A stretch of DNA of 64,000 bases from Trichostrongylus colubriformis (lineage: Eukaryota; Nematoda; Chromadorea; Rhabditida; Trichostrongylidae). The translations under genes and the position numbers were made by a program. Under the pieces are notes generated by a model. It was not told the origin of the DNA, searched no databases, and was given only the letters and a program-made list of their open reading frames with translations. The stretch is taken from contig OZ022258.1 of the NCBI GenBank assembly GCA_963978905.1, positions 33,975,282-34,039,281 on the forward strand, given 5' to 3'. Positions 1 to 12,492 of this stretch are shown here, in pieces; position 1 is the first letter of the stretch; every line of letters starts with the position of its first letter.

Positions 1-798
1 CAAGCACTTGTGGAGAGTAGACTGGAACATCATGCTTCTTTTTGTGGTTGGAGAATTGCAGACAGTATCGCGCAGGATGCTCTTCTACTCTTACATTGTC
101 ATGGTGTGAACTTGAAAACATTCCCGAGAGTCTCTACTACACTTCTTCTTCACCGATCCGTCTCCAGGAGACGATTTTCAACGTGAGGTAGCGCCACATT
201 CTACTTATCACTTCTAGACCAGAGAACTGGGCTGTAATAGAGCCGTCTGTCCGGTTTACAAAATGAAAAAACTGTGAATCATTAAGGTGCTGTAACCTGA
301 ATTATGAGTGCTCGGCTCATGTCTCTCAGTCCGGATGGATGATATTCAAAGCGCGGATATATCCAAGCGCTCTTTTAACGAGTGTTTCAAATATAAAATG
401 TCAAATTTTAAGTGCTTGACATACCCGTAGAAGTCTTTTCTCAGCTTGTCCCACAAGCGAATGAAGTTTTTTCCTTGAAAGGGATTGTACCCATCAGTCT
501 CTATGTTATCTTTCAGTTTTTTGTATCGCAAAAGGTTCCTATTCGTCTCACGTTCCTTTTCAATCACATTCATCAAACGATTTCACCAGCTACCGTGAGG
601 CCATAATTGGAGGCCATTACCACAAAAACCATCATCATCTAAATCGATATGAAGAAGTATAAGAGAGACCTAAGATCCACCCTACCGCTCTAGAAAATGC
701 TTGAGCAATGGAAATCGTGTTTACAAGAACTTTGAAAATAGGAGATCTTTCATGCCGACAGTTCTTAATAATCTTTCCTCGTAGAAGCCCTCGTTTTT
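1..798. other. mostly unassigned; one exon-like ORF
   Basis: No recognisable gene family. The plus strand is open from base 1 to about 185 but shows no motif. A possible minus-strand exon at 425-576 is listed separately. The right border is set by the start of a MITE. Confidence 0.4.
425..576 (-). CDS. possible exon of an unidentified gene
   Basis: A minus-strand open frame from an ATG at 576 encodes a lysine- and aromatic-rich stretch (GYNPFQGKNFIRLWDKLRKD) with protein-like composition. It reaches a good donor, GTATGT, at 424-419. The frame stays open to 346 if the donor is not used. No partner exon was found nearby and I cannot name a family. It could also be a chance ORF or a decayed transposon gene. 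Confidence 0.22.
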
Positions 799-1374
799 TT
801 AAGACAGTGTTAGGGGTAATGTGGGTGATAAGGAATCCCTAAGAGGAGTCATTCACTCGAAAACTACGGGTTTGGAAAGCCTATTTGCGGCGAAATCCCC
901 CGCGAAGGGCGTGCCCCGGAGCTGTGGCAGAGCGGCTTCTTCCGCTCGAGCCGCCTTACTGTGCTCGGCCCGCCTCCTAGCGACTGATTGGCTGGGGTGG
1001 GAATAGACGGTATCGCGGCCCGCTTTCACAGTTTTGGCTTGAAGAGCACTCCAGAAAAAAGATGGTTCCTCATTTCCGAACATCCCTTCGTGTTTAGGAC
1101 ATGGCAACACGTCAATGGAAAACTCTCCTCATTTCCGAACATCCCTTCGTATTTAGGACAGGGCAACACGTCAATGGAAAACTCGTCCGGACTACCCTCC
1201 CCTTCACGGGAGGGCTCCACGTCGGGAATCAACGGTGAGGAAGGGTCCTATTTCTCAGATCTTTGACCATTTCCATCCGTTTTTTTTCAGTGTCCTGTAA
1301 CTGGACATCTCGACTTTCAAATTTACTACTTCTTTTACTTTTCTGCCGAATTTCCCCAAACACCGCCTTCAAGG
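799..1374. mobile_element. MITE, family A (TTAAGACAGTG ends), copy 1
   Basis: The left end reads TTTTTTAAGACAGTG and the right end, at about 1361-1374, is an imperfect inverted match (CACCGCCTTCAA). The interior aligns by eye with 16452-16807: both have a GGGTTTG..AAAG segment, then GGCGAAAT, and near the right end a 'TATTTCTC.GAT.TTTGACC.TTTC' block. There is no coding capacity. ORFs across it are shadows. Confidence 0.6.
1067..1184. repeat. 59-bp tandem duplication inside the MITE
   Basis: Two nearly identical 59-bp units (1067-1125 and 1126-1184) start TCCTCATTTCCGAACATCCC. They differ at only a few bases, so this is a recent local duplication inside the element. Confidence 0.85.
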
Positions 1375-1504
1375 AATACAGTGGAACACATGTGGATTCC
1401 AAGTTGCGACAGCAGCCTGATTTGAAGCTAGCCACGCAATCTATTATATTTTCATCCGAAGTCGCAGTACCACATGATTGTGGTTGTGCTATCCAATAAA
1501 TTTC

Positions 1505-1860
1505 GGGTTCGAGCCGATGTTCAAGCCACTGTTTTTATCCACTCAGCCGGATCTAGCACCCATTCAAATCGGTAGTGTGGAAGGCAAGATTTTCTAGTTT
1601 TGGTGAAGTTTTTGGCGTTAAACAACTCTACCTGGATTGCGCCACACCGTCTAATTCCATCCAGAATCGTATGGCTGATCATTGTGATGTAGCCTATGGA
1701 ATGACTTGCGGTGGCCAGCCGATGTACAAGTCAGTGCTTTTATCCTCCCAGACGAGTCTGGTACCAATTTGCTGACCGTCTCGTACCAATTCGCCGATCC
1801 CGGAAGGCTTCGTTGGCTCGGGCGGGCGTTGATGCGGGATTTGAGCACCAAGAGAGTGGG
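1505..1860. repeat. dispersed repeat with a B-box-like motif
   Basis: Contains GGGTTCGAGCC (1505-1515), which resembles a pol III B box. Two diverged versions follow of a block like GATGTACAAGTCAGTGCTTT...CTGGTACCAAT...GGCTCGG.C..GC.TTGATG. Related blocks are visible at 24178-24298 (inverted), about 17975-18030 (inverted) and about 53965-54040. Possibly a tRNA-derived SINE; no clear A box was found. Confidence 0.4.
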
Positions 1861-2690
1861 GTGTGTGCCGCCCTGTAACTACACCACCTCCGCCCCAGTT
1901 GCATATGTTACCGCAATTAATCGAAACCGATAATCACAGCATTGGGGTGATGACTGGTAACTTCCGAAGATGGCACCGATTGTGTTCTTTCCAAATAGAC
2001 TGCAGTAGGAAAGGTACGCCGTATAACATGTGGCAAGAGTAAAATGCCAAAGGTCTGACAGTAAATACTTCGTGGACCTGAATCATGTAAAAAAGGTGAG
2101 TTCTAGGCAGTCATGTCATATGATGCTTTTTTTAATTCGGATAACCCTGATGATAGAGTTGTGGCTCTGAGGTTGATTACCATACATGGCATCATTTCAG
2201 AAAATCACTACAGTGTCAGGAAAACGTCAATAATAAATAAACGTTTGCACGATTCCCTTTCAGATTTCTCATCGGACACAGCAATCCTCCGTATCATCGT
2301 CGCCGACATGCATGAATGGTCTCCCACGAGGAAATGGAATAATGGTTCCGAATACACAGGCAATATGGACTCTGTCGAATGGCCAGCTTTGTCTACCGCA
2401 TCACTGGCCTTGCCGTCTTCCACTCGCTGCACAATGACCCAGTGTTTGCCAGAGTGGGAAAGGCCTAGATTGGATTAAGGTGGTGTTTCGCAGCCCTAAT
2501 CTAGAAATAACAAAACAGTTTGGTAGTAAAAGAAAAGAAACGCTGTGTGAGTCCCCAGGAATTGCAATGGGAGCCAGAGCTCCAAATCCACGAAAAAAGT
2601 AGTCTCTTCGGGAAAATGATGGAATATACGAGGATTCTACTGAACTTCAAAGGATGTGATCGCTTAGCTTACCTTACGATTCAGACATTG

Positions 2691-2930
2691 AACCTCGAGA
2701 TTTTCCATCGTATCGCTCACTTGAGAACTAGATTCATGGATCAAAACTTTGACTCAGTGAGCACTTCAAAATCTAATTTTTCCGCTATATTGTCCAGCAG
2801 TGGATCAGCTAGAACCTCGAAATTTTCCATATCGCTCACTTGAGGACTGGATTCATGGATCAAAACTTTGACTCAGTGAGCACTTCAAAATCTAATTTTT
2901 CCGCTATATTGTCCAGCAGTGGATCAGCTA
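2691..2930. repeat. ~120-bp tandem duplication
   Basis: Unit 1 is 2691-2812 and unit 2 is 2813-2930. They share the block CATGGATCAAAACTTTGACT and a downstream 60-bp stretch almost without change. A minus-strand frame reads through the second unit and on to 3045, but no family is recognisable. Confidence 0.85.
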
Positions 2931-5482
2931 TAGGAGGAAATGTACCGAATTTTCTCTCAAAAACAAGTGATAGGTGGCCGATGCTCAAGGACACTGTCAC
3001 TGACTGTATAACACCTGAACCTATGATGCGCGTAGCGTAGTTCACTACTGCACGTATCCATTCACAACTGCACGTATCACAGGCATGCGCATCCCCATAC
3101 GTCCATGTAACCAGAATTCCTTACAAGCTCTCTATGGGAAAACTGGTGATTTCAACAGATATCGATTAATGACTCACGCCTCTAAAGAGTTTTCCCTTTT
3201 GTGGCCGCATCCACCCCGATGATCCATCACCGTTCCTTCATCGGCACAGAAACCGACAAGTCCGATCGATATCAAATGAAGTTATCCAAGGAAACGAATG
3301 ATGGATGAATCGGGTGTTTTTTGATCTGAGAACTGAACTTTCTCCGCGCACTTCGCCTAACGTTTTCACCTTGGGCGAAGCATCACCATTCGACAAACTT
3401 TCAAGACAGCTGGATAGGTCGCAATTACTGATTAATGGGCTCATCCCGACGCATGGTGAAGGTTCGATAATTATTGTGGTAAACGTAAAGTGACGGCCAC
3501 TATTGCGTTCGAAATCCTCCGACCTTTAACATGTTTGTTTACTCAATTCCACATTCCATTCCGCTCCATTGAGCTCGAACATTGTTTGACACTCCAGGGG
3601 CTGTGAAGCACAAAGACTGGCGGCGTGATGTCTCTCTGATTTGTATTCTGCCTGGCCCATTTGAACAGCAGGGAATACCTTCACAGGTCCTTTCGTCGGT
3701 TGTGTCCTTTCTGAATGGACTTGGAGAGCCTAAGTGAACAGATGAAGGTTGTCTCGATAGAGGGTTATTTCCATAACCCGTTCTTGGTGTGTCCTCAGGA
3801 TTTCGGGAGGATCCAGTTCATTGTAAGTGATCCTCGGCTACCGCGAGATTTTCAATTTTAATTATCCAGGGAATACGGTTCATCATGACATTGACCTTCG
3901 AGCATTATACTCAACTCCCTTCCCTTTGTAGTTGTAGAATTCCCGAACGATGATTATTCTGCCCTTTTTTTGAAAATAATGACTTTCAAGATTCGTCTTG
4001 CCCAATACTGGATACATATTTGTTGTAATAAGAAATAGCTCCACCAGAGCCATCTACGTACTTGGCTTTATGAGCTACTGCACAAAATCGATAGTTTTTT
4101 TTACGTTCTCCCATAACTGTCCGCCAAATCTAAAATGCGGTATTCTCAGTGCCGGAGGTGGTGTCGAATCGGAGGAATCGAAGAGGCAGCAAAAGTCGAA
4201 GAAAAGTAGAAGGTGGTGGCACCGCATGCGACGAAGAAATCGCCGAAGGAAGCCCACATAGCCTGGAGGACGTTCTGACACATGGTCGCAAAACAGATCA
4301 GTGCGCCGAACGAGCAAACGCCGAAGCTCACGACACTACTCTGGAGGAATTGGGTTGTATCAGTGCGGAAGACCGTCACAACCCCACTGGTAAATTTGCG
4401 GAAGACCAGCCAAATCCACCAGTCCTCACTGAGTAATCAGCTCACAAATGAAGCTCTTGGAGGTTCCGGTGCAAATCTCCTTCTCTTAAAAGAACGAAAA
4501 GTTTTCGCAGGCTAGGATTTGTTTGGAACTTCGACGAGTAGCTGTGTACATAGCATCACTACTTCAGTTGGTACAGCAGTGGTACAAGGAAATGACTGTC
4601 TGGGTTCTGAGACACCGCATGAATTATGTCGTTCGGAAAGTTGCGGTTTTCGACCTGACCTCTTGCCTCAGCGCATATCTCAGTTCATACGAATTTTATC
4701 GGTCGAGATAAAAACCGTGAAAATCAGCAGACCCTTGCCAAAAAGATACTAGCTTGCGTATTTTGTTTATTTGGAAATGTGGAGAGCTAGAGGTTACGAA
4801 TTCGTTGAAGTTCGGGTCGTACTGGGTCTTGAAGCCTTTCTCCCTCAGAAAGCGGTTCAGAGGCCTGAAGAAATGGTAATCGGTGGGACCCGATAGGATG
4901 AGTAAGGTGGATCCTTCAGAGTTTCGTTTCCCTGCTTATTTATCTCTTTGTGCAGCTTGGGACCATGCGTTATCGTGAAGAAAAATAAGCTCCTCTCTAT
5001 CAGCCAATAATGGGCTCTGCAGTTTGCGTCTCGCGTCGAACTTTGCAGCCGTAAAAATTCCGTCGGTCCATGAAGCTGTGGTGGATTAGAACACAGCCGC
5101 TGTCAAGCTGACGAGGCATACCGTTGTGAGCTTGAGCTTTGTCCAGCCGTTATGCAGGTCGCGTCAATCCCGGTTACCATCGTATCACGATGCGGTTTAG
5201 AAATGGGGTCAGTGTATCGGAGAAGAAGAATGTACGAGGCATGGTGTGAAGTTGTCGTTTGTCCATTGAGTTCCAAAGACTTTAGGAAAAATTGAAAATT
5301 CATCCCAGGCCATAAACGTCACTATGTTTGAATAGAGCGAGGAGCGATCTTCATTATCGTCTAGGTAATCCTAAAGAAGCAAAACACAAGTAATCTAGGA
5401 GGTGGAACATTTGAAATCGCGAAAAATTTCTGAATGACCTAATGGAAACTACCCGCCAGCAACATTCCAGGCGCTTGAGGTA

Positions 5483-6504
5483 TTAGGTTGAGGAATAAGT
5501 CCTTGCGGTTTTTTCAACCCCGTTTTTCACATTGTTTCTTTCATCCTTCTGCAAAGCTTATACACGCTTTCGATAGAGCTTTTTTTGCTCTATAAAATGG
5601 TACTATCTGTTTTTCGATTACTTTGACTACCTGATATTTATGAGGTTTGGAAATGAAGTGAGCTGAAGGCGAAAAATTGGCACTTGCGCACCTTATGTTT
5701 CTCGTCTGCCATCGAGATCAAAAAAATGTATGTGTACATGTTTCGATAGAGCTTTTTCAGTTCTACAGAATGGTACTACTTCTTATAGAAATCATCTTTT
5801 TGCTGTTTTTAAGTTTCAGAAATGCAGAACGCAAAGGTGTGCACTTTGGTTATCTTCTCTTCCTCGCCTACCATCGAGATTGAAGAAGATGTGCATACAG
5901 AGCTTTCTCTGCTCTACGAGATGATACCACTCCTCTTTTGTATCTTCTCATATTTAAGAATGTAGGGTTAAGCTTTCACCTGTTCTTCAATTCAAAATTG
6001 CATAATGAATATGAATATTTTTGGCAGAGTGTTTTATATCGTTCGATAGGGCTCTTTCCGCTCTACAAGACAGTGTTCACGGTTTTTGTTCGAATAAATT
6101 TTTGATATTTTTTAGATCATTTAAAAGTCGACGAAATCGAGCATTTTCGTCACATGGTGTCAAAAAAGGCTTGATTTCGTCGACTTACCAATAATCTGAT
6201 AAATGCCAAAAATTTATTCGAACAAAAACTGTAAACACTGTCTTGTAGAGCGGAAAGAGCTCTATCGAGTGATACAGAACACCCTGCCAAAAATTTCACA
6301 TATTATGCAATTTTGAACTGAAAAACAGGTGGAAGCTTATCCCTACATGCTAAAATATGAGAGGATTCAAAAGAGTAGTGGTATCATCTCGTAGAGCAAA
6401 GAAAGCTCTGTCGAAAGCATACTATATAAGCCTGTCGAAAGATGAAGGAAACAATATGAAAAACGGGGTTGGAAAAAACCGCAAGGACTTATTCCTCAAC
6501 CTAA
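5483..6504. mobile_element. foldback (long inverted-repeat) element flanked by TA
   Basis: Both ends read TTAGGTTGAGGAATAAGTCC inward and are flanked by TA (5481-5482 and 6505-6506), as in Tc1/mariner-type insertions. The arms pair over hundreds of bases towards a centre near 6120-6190, where AAGTCGACGAAATCGAGC and its inverse flank a short loop. The left arm carries extra internal copies of a 'TCGATAGAGCTTTTT..GCTCTA' module (about 5570, 5745, 5900, 6040) absent from the right arm. No transposase, so non-autonomous. Confidence 0.85.
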
Positions 6505-9500
6505 TAGGTAGAGTCTAGTTGTGATATGATCCATATTCCCATATTCAACCTGCTAGACATGTGTTAACTGCACCTGCGTGTCGAAATTCGCATAAAATAA
6601 CGCTCGAAACTGGCATATTTATTAGCTTTCGATGGAATACGTTCTTGATCAGCGGAAGCTATAAAATCATTATTGTTCGCTAATTCGCGAAATGTGGTGT
6701 AGACTGAAGAAAACCTTTTAGCTAGTGGCCAGCTGGTTCTGGATTACCGTTATTAGTAGATATTTAATTGTATTATGGGGTTCTACATTGGTTGAAAAAT
6801 GCTATGCTTGCGAATACATGTAGACAAGTTCAAATGCTAAGGAGATGACAGGATAAATGTCCACTTGCTATTTAATTTCAAGGGTTTCCAAGGCCGTTTG
6901 CTCGGTGAAATAGACCAACTATTGGTGCTGGCTGTGAAAATTAAAGGCATAATTCACGGTGGTACGTATTCCAGTCCCCTTAGTGTGCAATGAAAATCGC
7001 TTTGCAAGTGCAGGTGCTGCTTCTTTTCCACGGCTCTATGAGGAGTTCTAGGTGTAAATGAAGTGACGAACCCACTCCCATACCCGAAGGGTTGCGGGTG
7101 TACGCCTAAGGACAGGAAATTCTTGTGGCTGCATGTACCAACCAACGTGAAGGTGTAAGCTCCGGGCGCCGCATTGGTTGAGTACTGAAGCGATCACATC
7201 TGGAATGAAGCGTAGGCACTTCATCACTCCAAGTCCCATCCAATAGGGAGCGCATGGCTTGTACCATCGCGTCGCACACCGAACGCCGCAAAGCGAATTT
7301 TCTGTCCAAATGGCTTGCATCCGAAAGGTTGTAGCACCCACTAGCTACGTGGCCTGTGCATCTTAGCTTTGGTCATTTTCTTTGCGGTCCTTTTCCAAAT
7401 CTTAATATATGGTTCTTTCCAGGATCGTCTTCATGAACTTGGGCAATAATGTTGGTTGAGATGGCGAGGAGAGATGAAATCCAAGAGTCAAAGCATTGCC
7501 TCAACATTATCCATCACCAGTTTGTTACATATCACCTTAATTTTCATAGTTGACCGCGATGCGACACACAAAGTTTTCTTTCCTCAAACTGCTTAGCCTG
7601 GAGGTCGAATCGAATCCCTGATTTTCATCATCTACCTAACATATTGAGACTATTAAATTTAGATCATATATATCACATTGATACATTTTATAAATCATGT
7701 TACTCCAACTCAAAATCGACTACGTGCAAAAGTGAGAGGTGATGGGACAAAACCTGACTTATTGGTAGTTTTTTTCCAGCGAGATCGTATCGCTGTGCGT
7801 AGTCGATCAAGGCCACCACTTTTCATTCAACCAGTACAGCTGCTATCATGAAAACATATTTTTCTCATTGCGAGCAGTAGCAGCGACATTTTCTCGTCGC
7901 GGAAATTCGACTGCTTGCAACATGCAGTTTGATGATTGATGCGGCAAGTAAGTGAGAGATCCATTGCAAACCCACCCAATTGCATCCCACTTTCATCGCT
8001 CAAAAAAGATCGTCACTGATTTGAAGTCGAGGTCTCTCGCTATTTTGGGAACGGTGAAATCACCTAATGGAGGTCCAGACCATTTTGTTGAACGTGATGC
8101 AAATTAGAGTTAATACAACAGGGTGCTGCATTGTATGGTCCGGATGATGTCATTTCTTATAACAAAACAAAGAGGTGAAACTTTTCTGTAAAACTTTGGA
8201 ATATGAAAAGTGCGTGCGGTAAGGACTAGCCAGAGTAAGAGCTTTTGGTCTCTACCGAGCGCTCCTACGGTGGGCTCCAGGTGATAACATCGATGTTTAC
8301 CATTGTCACTGCAATGGAACTGTACGGATTACTAGAGAAGAATGAGAATAAAGTACCGCCCCTTGAAGGAATCGTGCACGGAAAAAAGAGTTTCGCTGCT
8401 ACTATATTTATGTTGTACTTGCTTAACACGTTGACGACCTCGCGCTTTTCCCACGCTTACGACATGGTGCCATGCGAATTCAAATTGGCACCTCTTCATG
8501 GAACACTTTTTGTTTATTATTTTGTATTGAAATTATGTAGTGATTCAAACCGATATGGAACTCAATGATTACAGTTTCAAGAATGTTCCTTTGGTTTGAT
8601 AATGGCACTATGTCAGCACCATTTGCATCGCACATTTCAATATGTGCCTGTGAAGTCGCGCAGTACTATTTATACTTACCCATGTATTCAAATATAACTC
8701 AACCATTGGAGACAATTCTATAAACAATGCTCTCAACAAAAAAGTACACGCACGATGTATACGTAATGAAAAATTGTATTCAAATAATTGAAAAGAAGCT
8801 GTAAAGTGGGTGTGACACGACGTCGTGTCATGCGGTCGTCACTGTATGAATAATGGATGCATGCAAAGTTTCAGCCAAAAAAGTGAGAATCCGGCTAATA
8901 TACAGCTCCTTACATTGGCGTCCGAGGGGGTTTCGGAGTAAATGCGCTCCTTGTCCGCCGCGGTCTGACACGCAGGGTGTGGACAGAAAGTTAGGTAAAT
9001 AGTCCCGCCATACACCGCATACTTTCGAGACAACTAATTCGTATCGCTCACAAAAAAGGAAAATAAATGAAGCTACTCACCAACGATCGTAGAAGCTTGT
9101 TCAAAGATCCCTTTGTTTACTCGAAGTCGAATCGCTGGTTTTGGAATAACTTGCGCGCCTGCATGTTGGTTCACGTAGAGCAACTGAAAACGTACAGAAT
9201 CTTCCTTATCCAGGCAAGTCCGAATCACAAGTTTAGAAGAATTTTCATATTGAAACTGGTAAAACATTTGCGACACCTTGCATTTGAATATGTCGCACTT
9301 GACGGTGTCCGAACACAAAATGTGAACTAATGTCTGAAGGTGAAAACCCTTATCCGCATAGATACATAATATCGTCGAACTCAAAATTACAGGTGCCATA
9401 TATCGCTGTAGTGCAAAAAATGAGACATATCTTTCAGGAAACCTTTCAGTGAATCTCCTTTTTTTATTAGGTTTTACCCTTATACTTTTTCTCGCGCCTC

Positions 9501-10279
9501 CCACGATTGACATATCGATCAGAGCCATCACATCTTTAATACGTGGCGGTCCTACGCATTGTTTGTGGTTGAAGGCCTTCGAACATACTTATCACCGCGA
9601 GCGTCAGCTTGGCTTCAGGCTTTCCATTAGTGTGACGCAGCTCCTCCCTGGACATTCAAATTATCCTTACCACTGCCTTTGCAATTGTGTTCCAGATAGG
9701 AATCAGAAGCAAACTTGAAAGGTTCTGGAGAAAGTACGCTCTCAAGTAGCCCAACATGCGCTATGGTTCTTCTCCATAAGTTTAGCCAAGTGAGCATCCA
9801 GTCCACCGTCGAGAAGCCGTTTAGACGCCACTATCATTCTGTTTTCCTACTGCTACAGTAGTTTTGAAAGAGTGCAACACCTTTGCGTAACCTGAGCAGC
9901 ATGTTTTGACGAAATCATCTGAGGTTCGATCAAACTTCGAAGCCTTCTTTCGAAAAGGAGCTCACGCAACTTCTGCGCGTCTTACACGCATTACTCATAA
10001 CTTCTGAAGTGGCGGATTCACTGCTTCTCTTTCTGCGCAACAGTGCGCCATGGTCAGATGAAGGAGGGGTGCCCCGAGGAACTTTTGCAGCACCTCTGCC
10101 ATGAGGCTTTCGGATGTATTACATATTTTCGCCACGGTTTCAACATTTAAGCCGCTGTCTTGAGTTTTACCACTGTAGGGTGGCTATGTATGTTATATAG
10201 ATTGCGACATAAGTATCGGAAGCTACACGTTGCCGACGTTTCAAGATGGGAAATTTGGATTTTGCAAGTCTGAACGTGT
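6505..10279. other. no recognisable gene; degenerate repeats
   Basis: The segment 7150-7350 shares a block (CGTCGCACACCGAACGCCGC then GCGAATTTTCTGTC) with about 32030-32065. MITE pieces lie at 8359-8985. A 152-codon minus-strand frame at 9073-9531 shows no domain I know and no splice structure I can support. Confidence 0.35.
8359..8985. mobile_element. decayed MITE pieces, family of 54626-55030
   Basis: The block TTGAAGGAATCGTGCACGG followed by 'TTTATGTTGTA' at 8364-8430, and 'GCATGCAAAGTTTCAGCC...GTCCGAGGGGG' at about 8852-8935, match successive parts of the same arm of the element at 54626-55030. The roughly 400 bases between them are not explained. Confidence 0.45.
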
Positions 10280-10380
10280 TAGGTTGATTCATAATAAATC
10301 GGACAAATGGTAGTGATGACTTCTAGAGATCATAACTCAGCAAAGAGTTAACGAAAATGGACGAGCGAGGTACCGTTGGA

Positions 10381-10690
10381 ATGAGTATGAAAAGCTCTCC
10401 AAAATACCGTAAAATAATCAGTCCAAAGTAGTTTCATTCCACCACCATGCCGCACGATTTCAAGCCGTCCAGAGACCACATCCTCAACGTCATACTATTT
10501 GATATGAATATTTGATATTTGATATTTGATATTTGATAATATTATATGATAATATAATATGATATTTGATATGAGTATGAAAAGCTCTCCAAAATACCGT
10601 AAAATAATCAGTCCAAAGTAGTTTCATTCCACCACCATGCCGCACGATTTCAAGCCGTCCAGAGACCACATCCTCAACGTCATACTATTT
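10381..10690. repeat. exact 120-bp direct duplication with AT-rich spacer
   Basis: 10381-10500 is repeated without a visible difference at 10571-10690, so the transposase start region is present twice. The 70-bp spacer (10501-10570) is an ATTTGAT-type simple repeat grading into ATAAT runs. Confidence 0.95.
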
Positions 10691-11328
10691 CTATCGCTAT
10701 CTGGCCAGGAACCCGCTGATATCGGCAGACGTCTGAAAGAAGTTCACAAGGAGCATGCCCCCACCAGAAGTACAGTGTACTTGTGGCATTCGAAGTTTGC
10801 GTCAGGCGACTATTCCATCGAAGACGAAAACCGCGGTTGGTGGAGAGTACACGGCGTAGAGTACTGGGAGCTGCTCGATGAAGGTACAACAGTATCCGCC
10901 GACGTCTACGTTCGTCAATTACGTGAAATGAATGCAAATGTCCAAAGTGCGCTACGGCGGCGGTCACATGTCTACTTCCAGCACGACAACGTGTCTACTT
11001 CCACAGACCGCACTTCGCAAGATCGACCAAGGCCGAGCTGCTGTCGTACAGTTGGACCGTACTTCTATACCCACCATACTCCCCAGACCTGGCCCCTTCA
11101 GATTTCCACCTTTTCTCCCACAGCCAACGCCACCTGGACGACCAAAACTTCAAAACTCGCGACGACTTCAAGACGGCACTTGGCAACTTCTTCGAGCTCC
11201 AGCCTCCGGCCTTCTGGAGCAAGGGCATCCATGATCAGCCTAACCCGTGGCAGAAGGTCATCGATAAAGATGGGGCATATTTCAAGCGAATCCCGGTTGT
11301 CGTTAGAAAGTTGTACAACATTGATTAA
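10637..11328 (+). pseudogene. mariner transposase remnant
   Basis: The frame from the ATG at 10637 encodes an N-terminal helix-turn-helix region with [20 protein letters not shown]. It then jumps to a segment from the catalytic domain ([16 protein letters not shown]...). The sequence between, including the first catalytic aspartate region, is missing. After HVYFQHDN the frame shifts. The [13 protein letters not shown] motif (third catalytic D of a D34D enzyme) lies in another frame, and that frame runs to the stop near 11328. The intact family is about 345 residues. It cannot encode active enzyme. Identity rests on motifs and TIRs. Confidence 0.85.
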
Positions 11329-11396
11329 AATTTGTCAATTTGTCCGATTTATTATGAATCAACCTAATAGATGAGATGTTCAAACGCCAGCAACTA

Positions 11397-12492
11397 ACAA
11401 GGGAAGGTATCTTACTTCCCATGGAACTTTGAATTGAGACCCGAGAGGATCGATAGAGCTTCGAACGCTGATTATAACTGTGAAAACCAAAATTGCCAAA
11501 TGGCATCCTGAAGCGAGTTACGAGGTGTCAAAGTTTGCCTGTGACACCTCATTGGCGAGACACTTTGCCATCAGACGGTTTGTCGAAATGGTCATCTGCA
11601 ATGAGACACATACCACTGTACGCGCTTTCAAATGCTGATCTCAAATCTGTATTCAGAATCTGTCAAACAATTACCTGAATGAAGTTATGAAGGTTTTTCT
11701 GAAAAAAAGTAATATCATTTCATGGTAACTTTGGGGGCCCATATCGCGCTCCATACGTTTTCACGCAAAAAAAGTGTAATTTTTGTGTTCAGAGGATCAA
11801 ATTACCCTATGGGACAAGTTTTCAGCCAATTCGAGAATTTGGCCAAATCTCGGAAAAACTGATGGGCTATTGGCTGGAAACCCATTTAACAAAGGAGTAG
11901 TCGTTGACCTTTGCCCAGCAAATGCTCTTATTTGGCGGTTGTTACGTGCGTTTAGTGTGATGGGCAAGTGTGATAGGTATGTTTAGGTTATCTTTTTCAG
12001 CTTGCAGGATTTTTTGTGGAAGGAAATTCAAAAACTCCTACTTACCCCCTGGCCACCCCTAATTTTCCAAGTTGGGCCAAAAACAGGATCCGGCTGGAGA
12101 TTTGCACAGAGGGGTAATTCGACCCCCCACGCGCGAATATCATACAAAGAAACGTTTAGAAGTGAAAGAAAAGCACTTACTGACAATGAAACACAAAATG
12201 CAAAAGAACCGCACCGGCAGGAAGCAAACCCACGTCTTTGCGACTGCAGAACCGGGGCGCTACCACCGAGCCACGGAGGCAATTACTGGCTTTGCCCTAG
12301 TCATGCTGATCACGAAGCGCCTCGCCATTGAGATAATACTGGCAAGTCACAGGCAAATTTTGACCCCTCGTAACTCGCTTCAGGATGCCATTTGGCAATT
12401 TCGGTTTACACACTTATAATCAGCGTTCGAAGCTCTATCGATCCCCGAGTCTCATTTCAAAGTTCCATGGGAAATAAAATACCTTCCCTTGT
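11397..12492. mobile_element. foldback element, ~1.1 kb
   Basis: The left end ACAAGGGAAGGTATCTTAC and the right end form an inverted repeat. The arms continue through CCATGGAACTTTGA, the GATCGATAGAGCTTCGAACGC region and the block TGCCAAATGGCATCCTGAAG at about 11495-11520, mirrored at 12375-12400. There is no transposase. ORFs inside (12002-12419) are not protein-like. The element starts only about 30 bp from the right end of the mariner. Confidence 0.8.

Larger units (their letters stand above)
1375..5482. other. no recognisable gene
   Basis: Short ORFs occur on both strands but none shows a domain I recognise. The stretch holds a tandem duplication at 2691-2930 and a dispersed repeat at about 1505-1860. 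A plus-strand segment at 4149-4436 has an arginine/lysine/glutamate-rich reading frame of unclear meaning. Confidence 0.4.
10282..11364 (+). mobile_element. mariner-family element, family I copy 1, internally deleted
   Basis: Terminal inverted repeats start GGTTGATTCATAATAAATCG and are flanked by TA (10280-10281, 11365-11366). Length is 1083 bp. After removing a 190-bp internal duplication plus spacer, this is 893 bp, the same as the copy at 49404-50296. It carries a broken transposase and is non-autonomous. Confidence 0.92.

Noticed and set aside
8245..8568. 107-codon ORF
   Set aside because: Its middle (GIVHGKKSF..FMLYL) is a translated arm of the family C MITE.
9073..9531. 152-codon minus-strand ORF as a gene
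   Set aside because: No recognised domain, no splice signals that fit, and a comparable frame on the opposite strand. Left unassigned.
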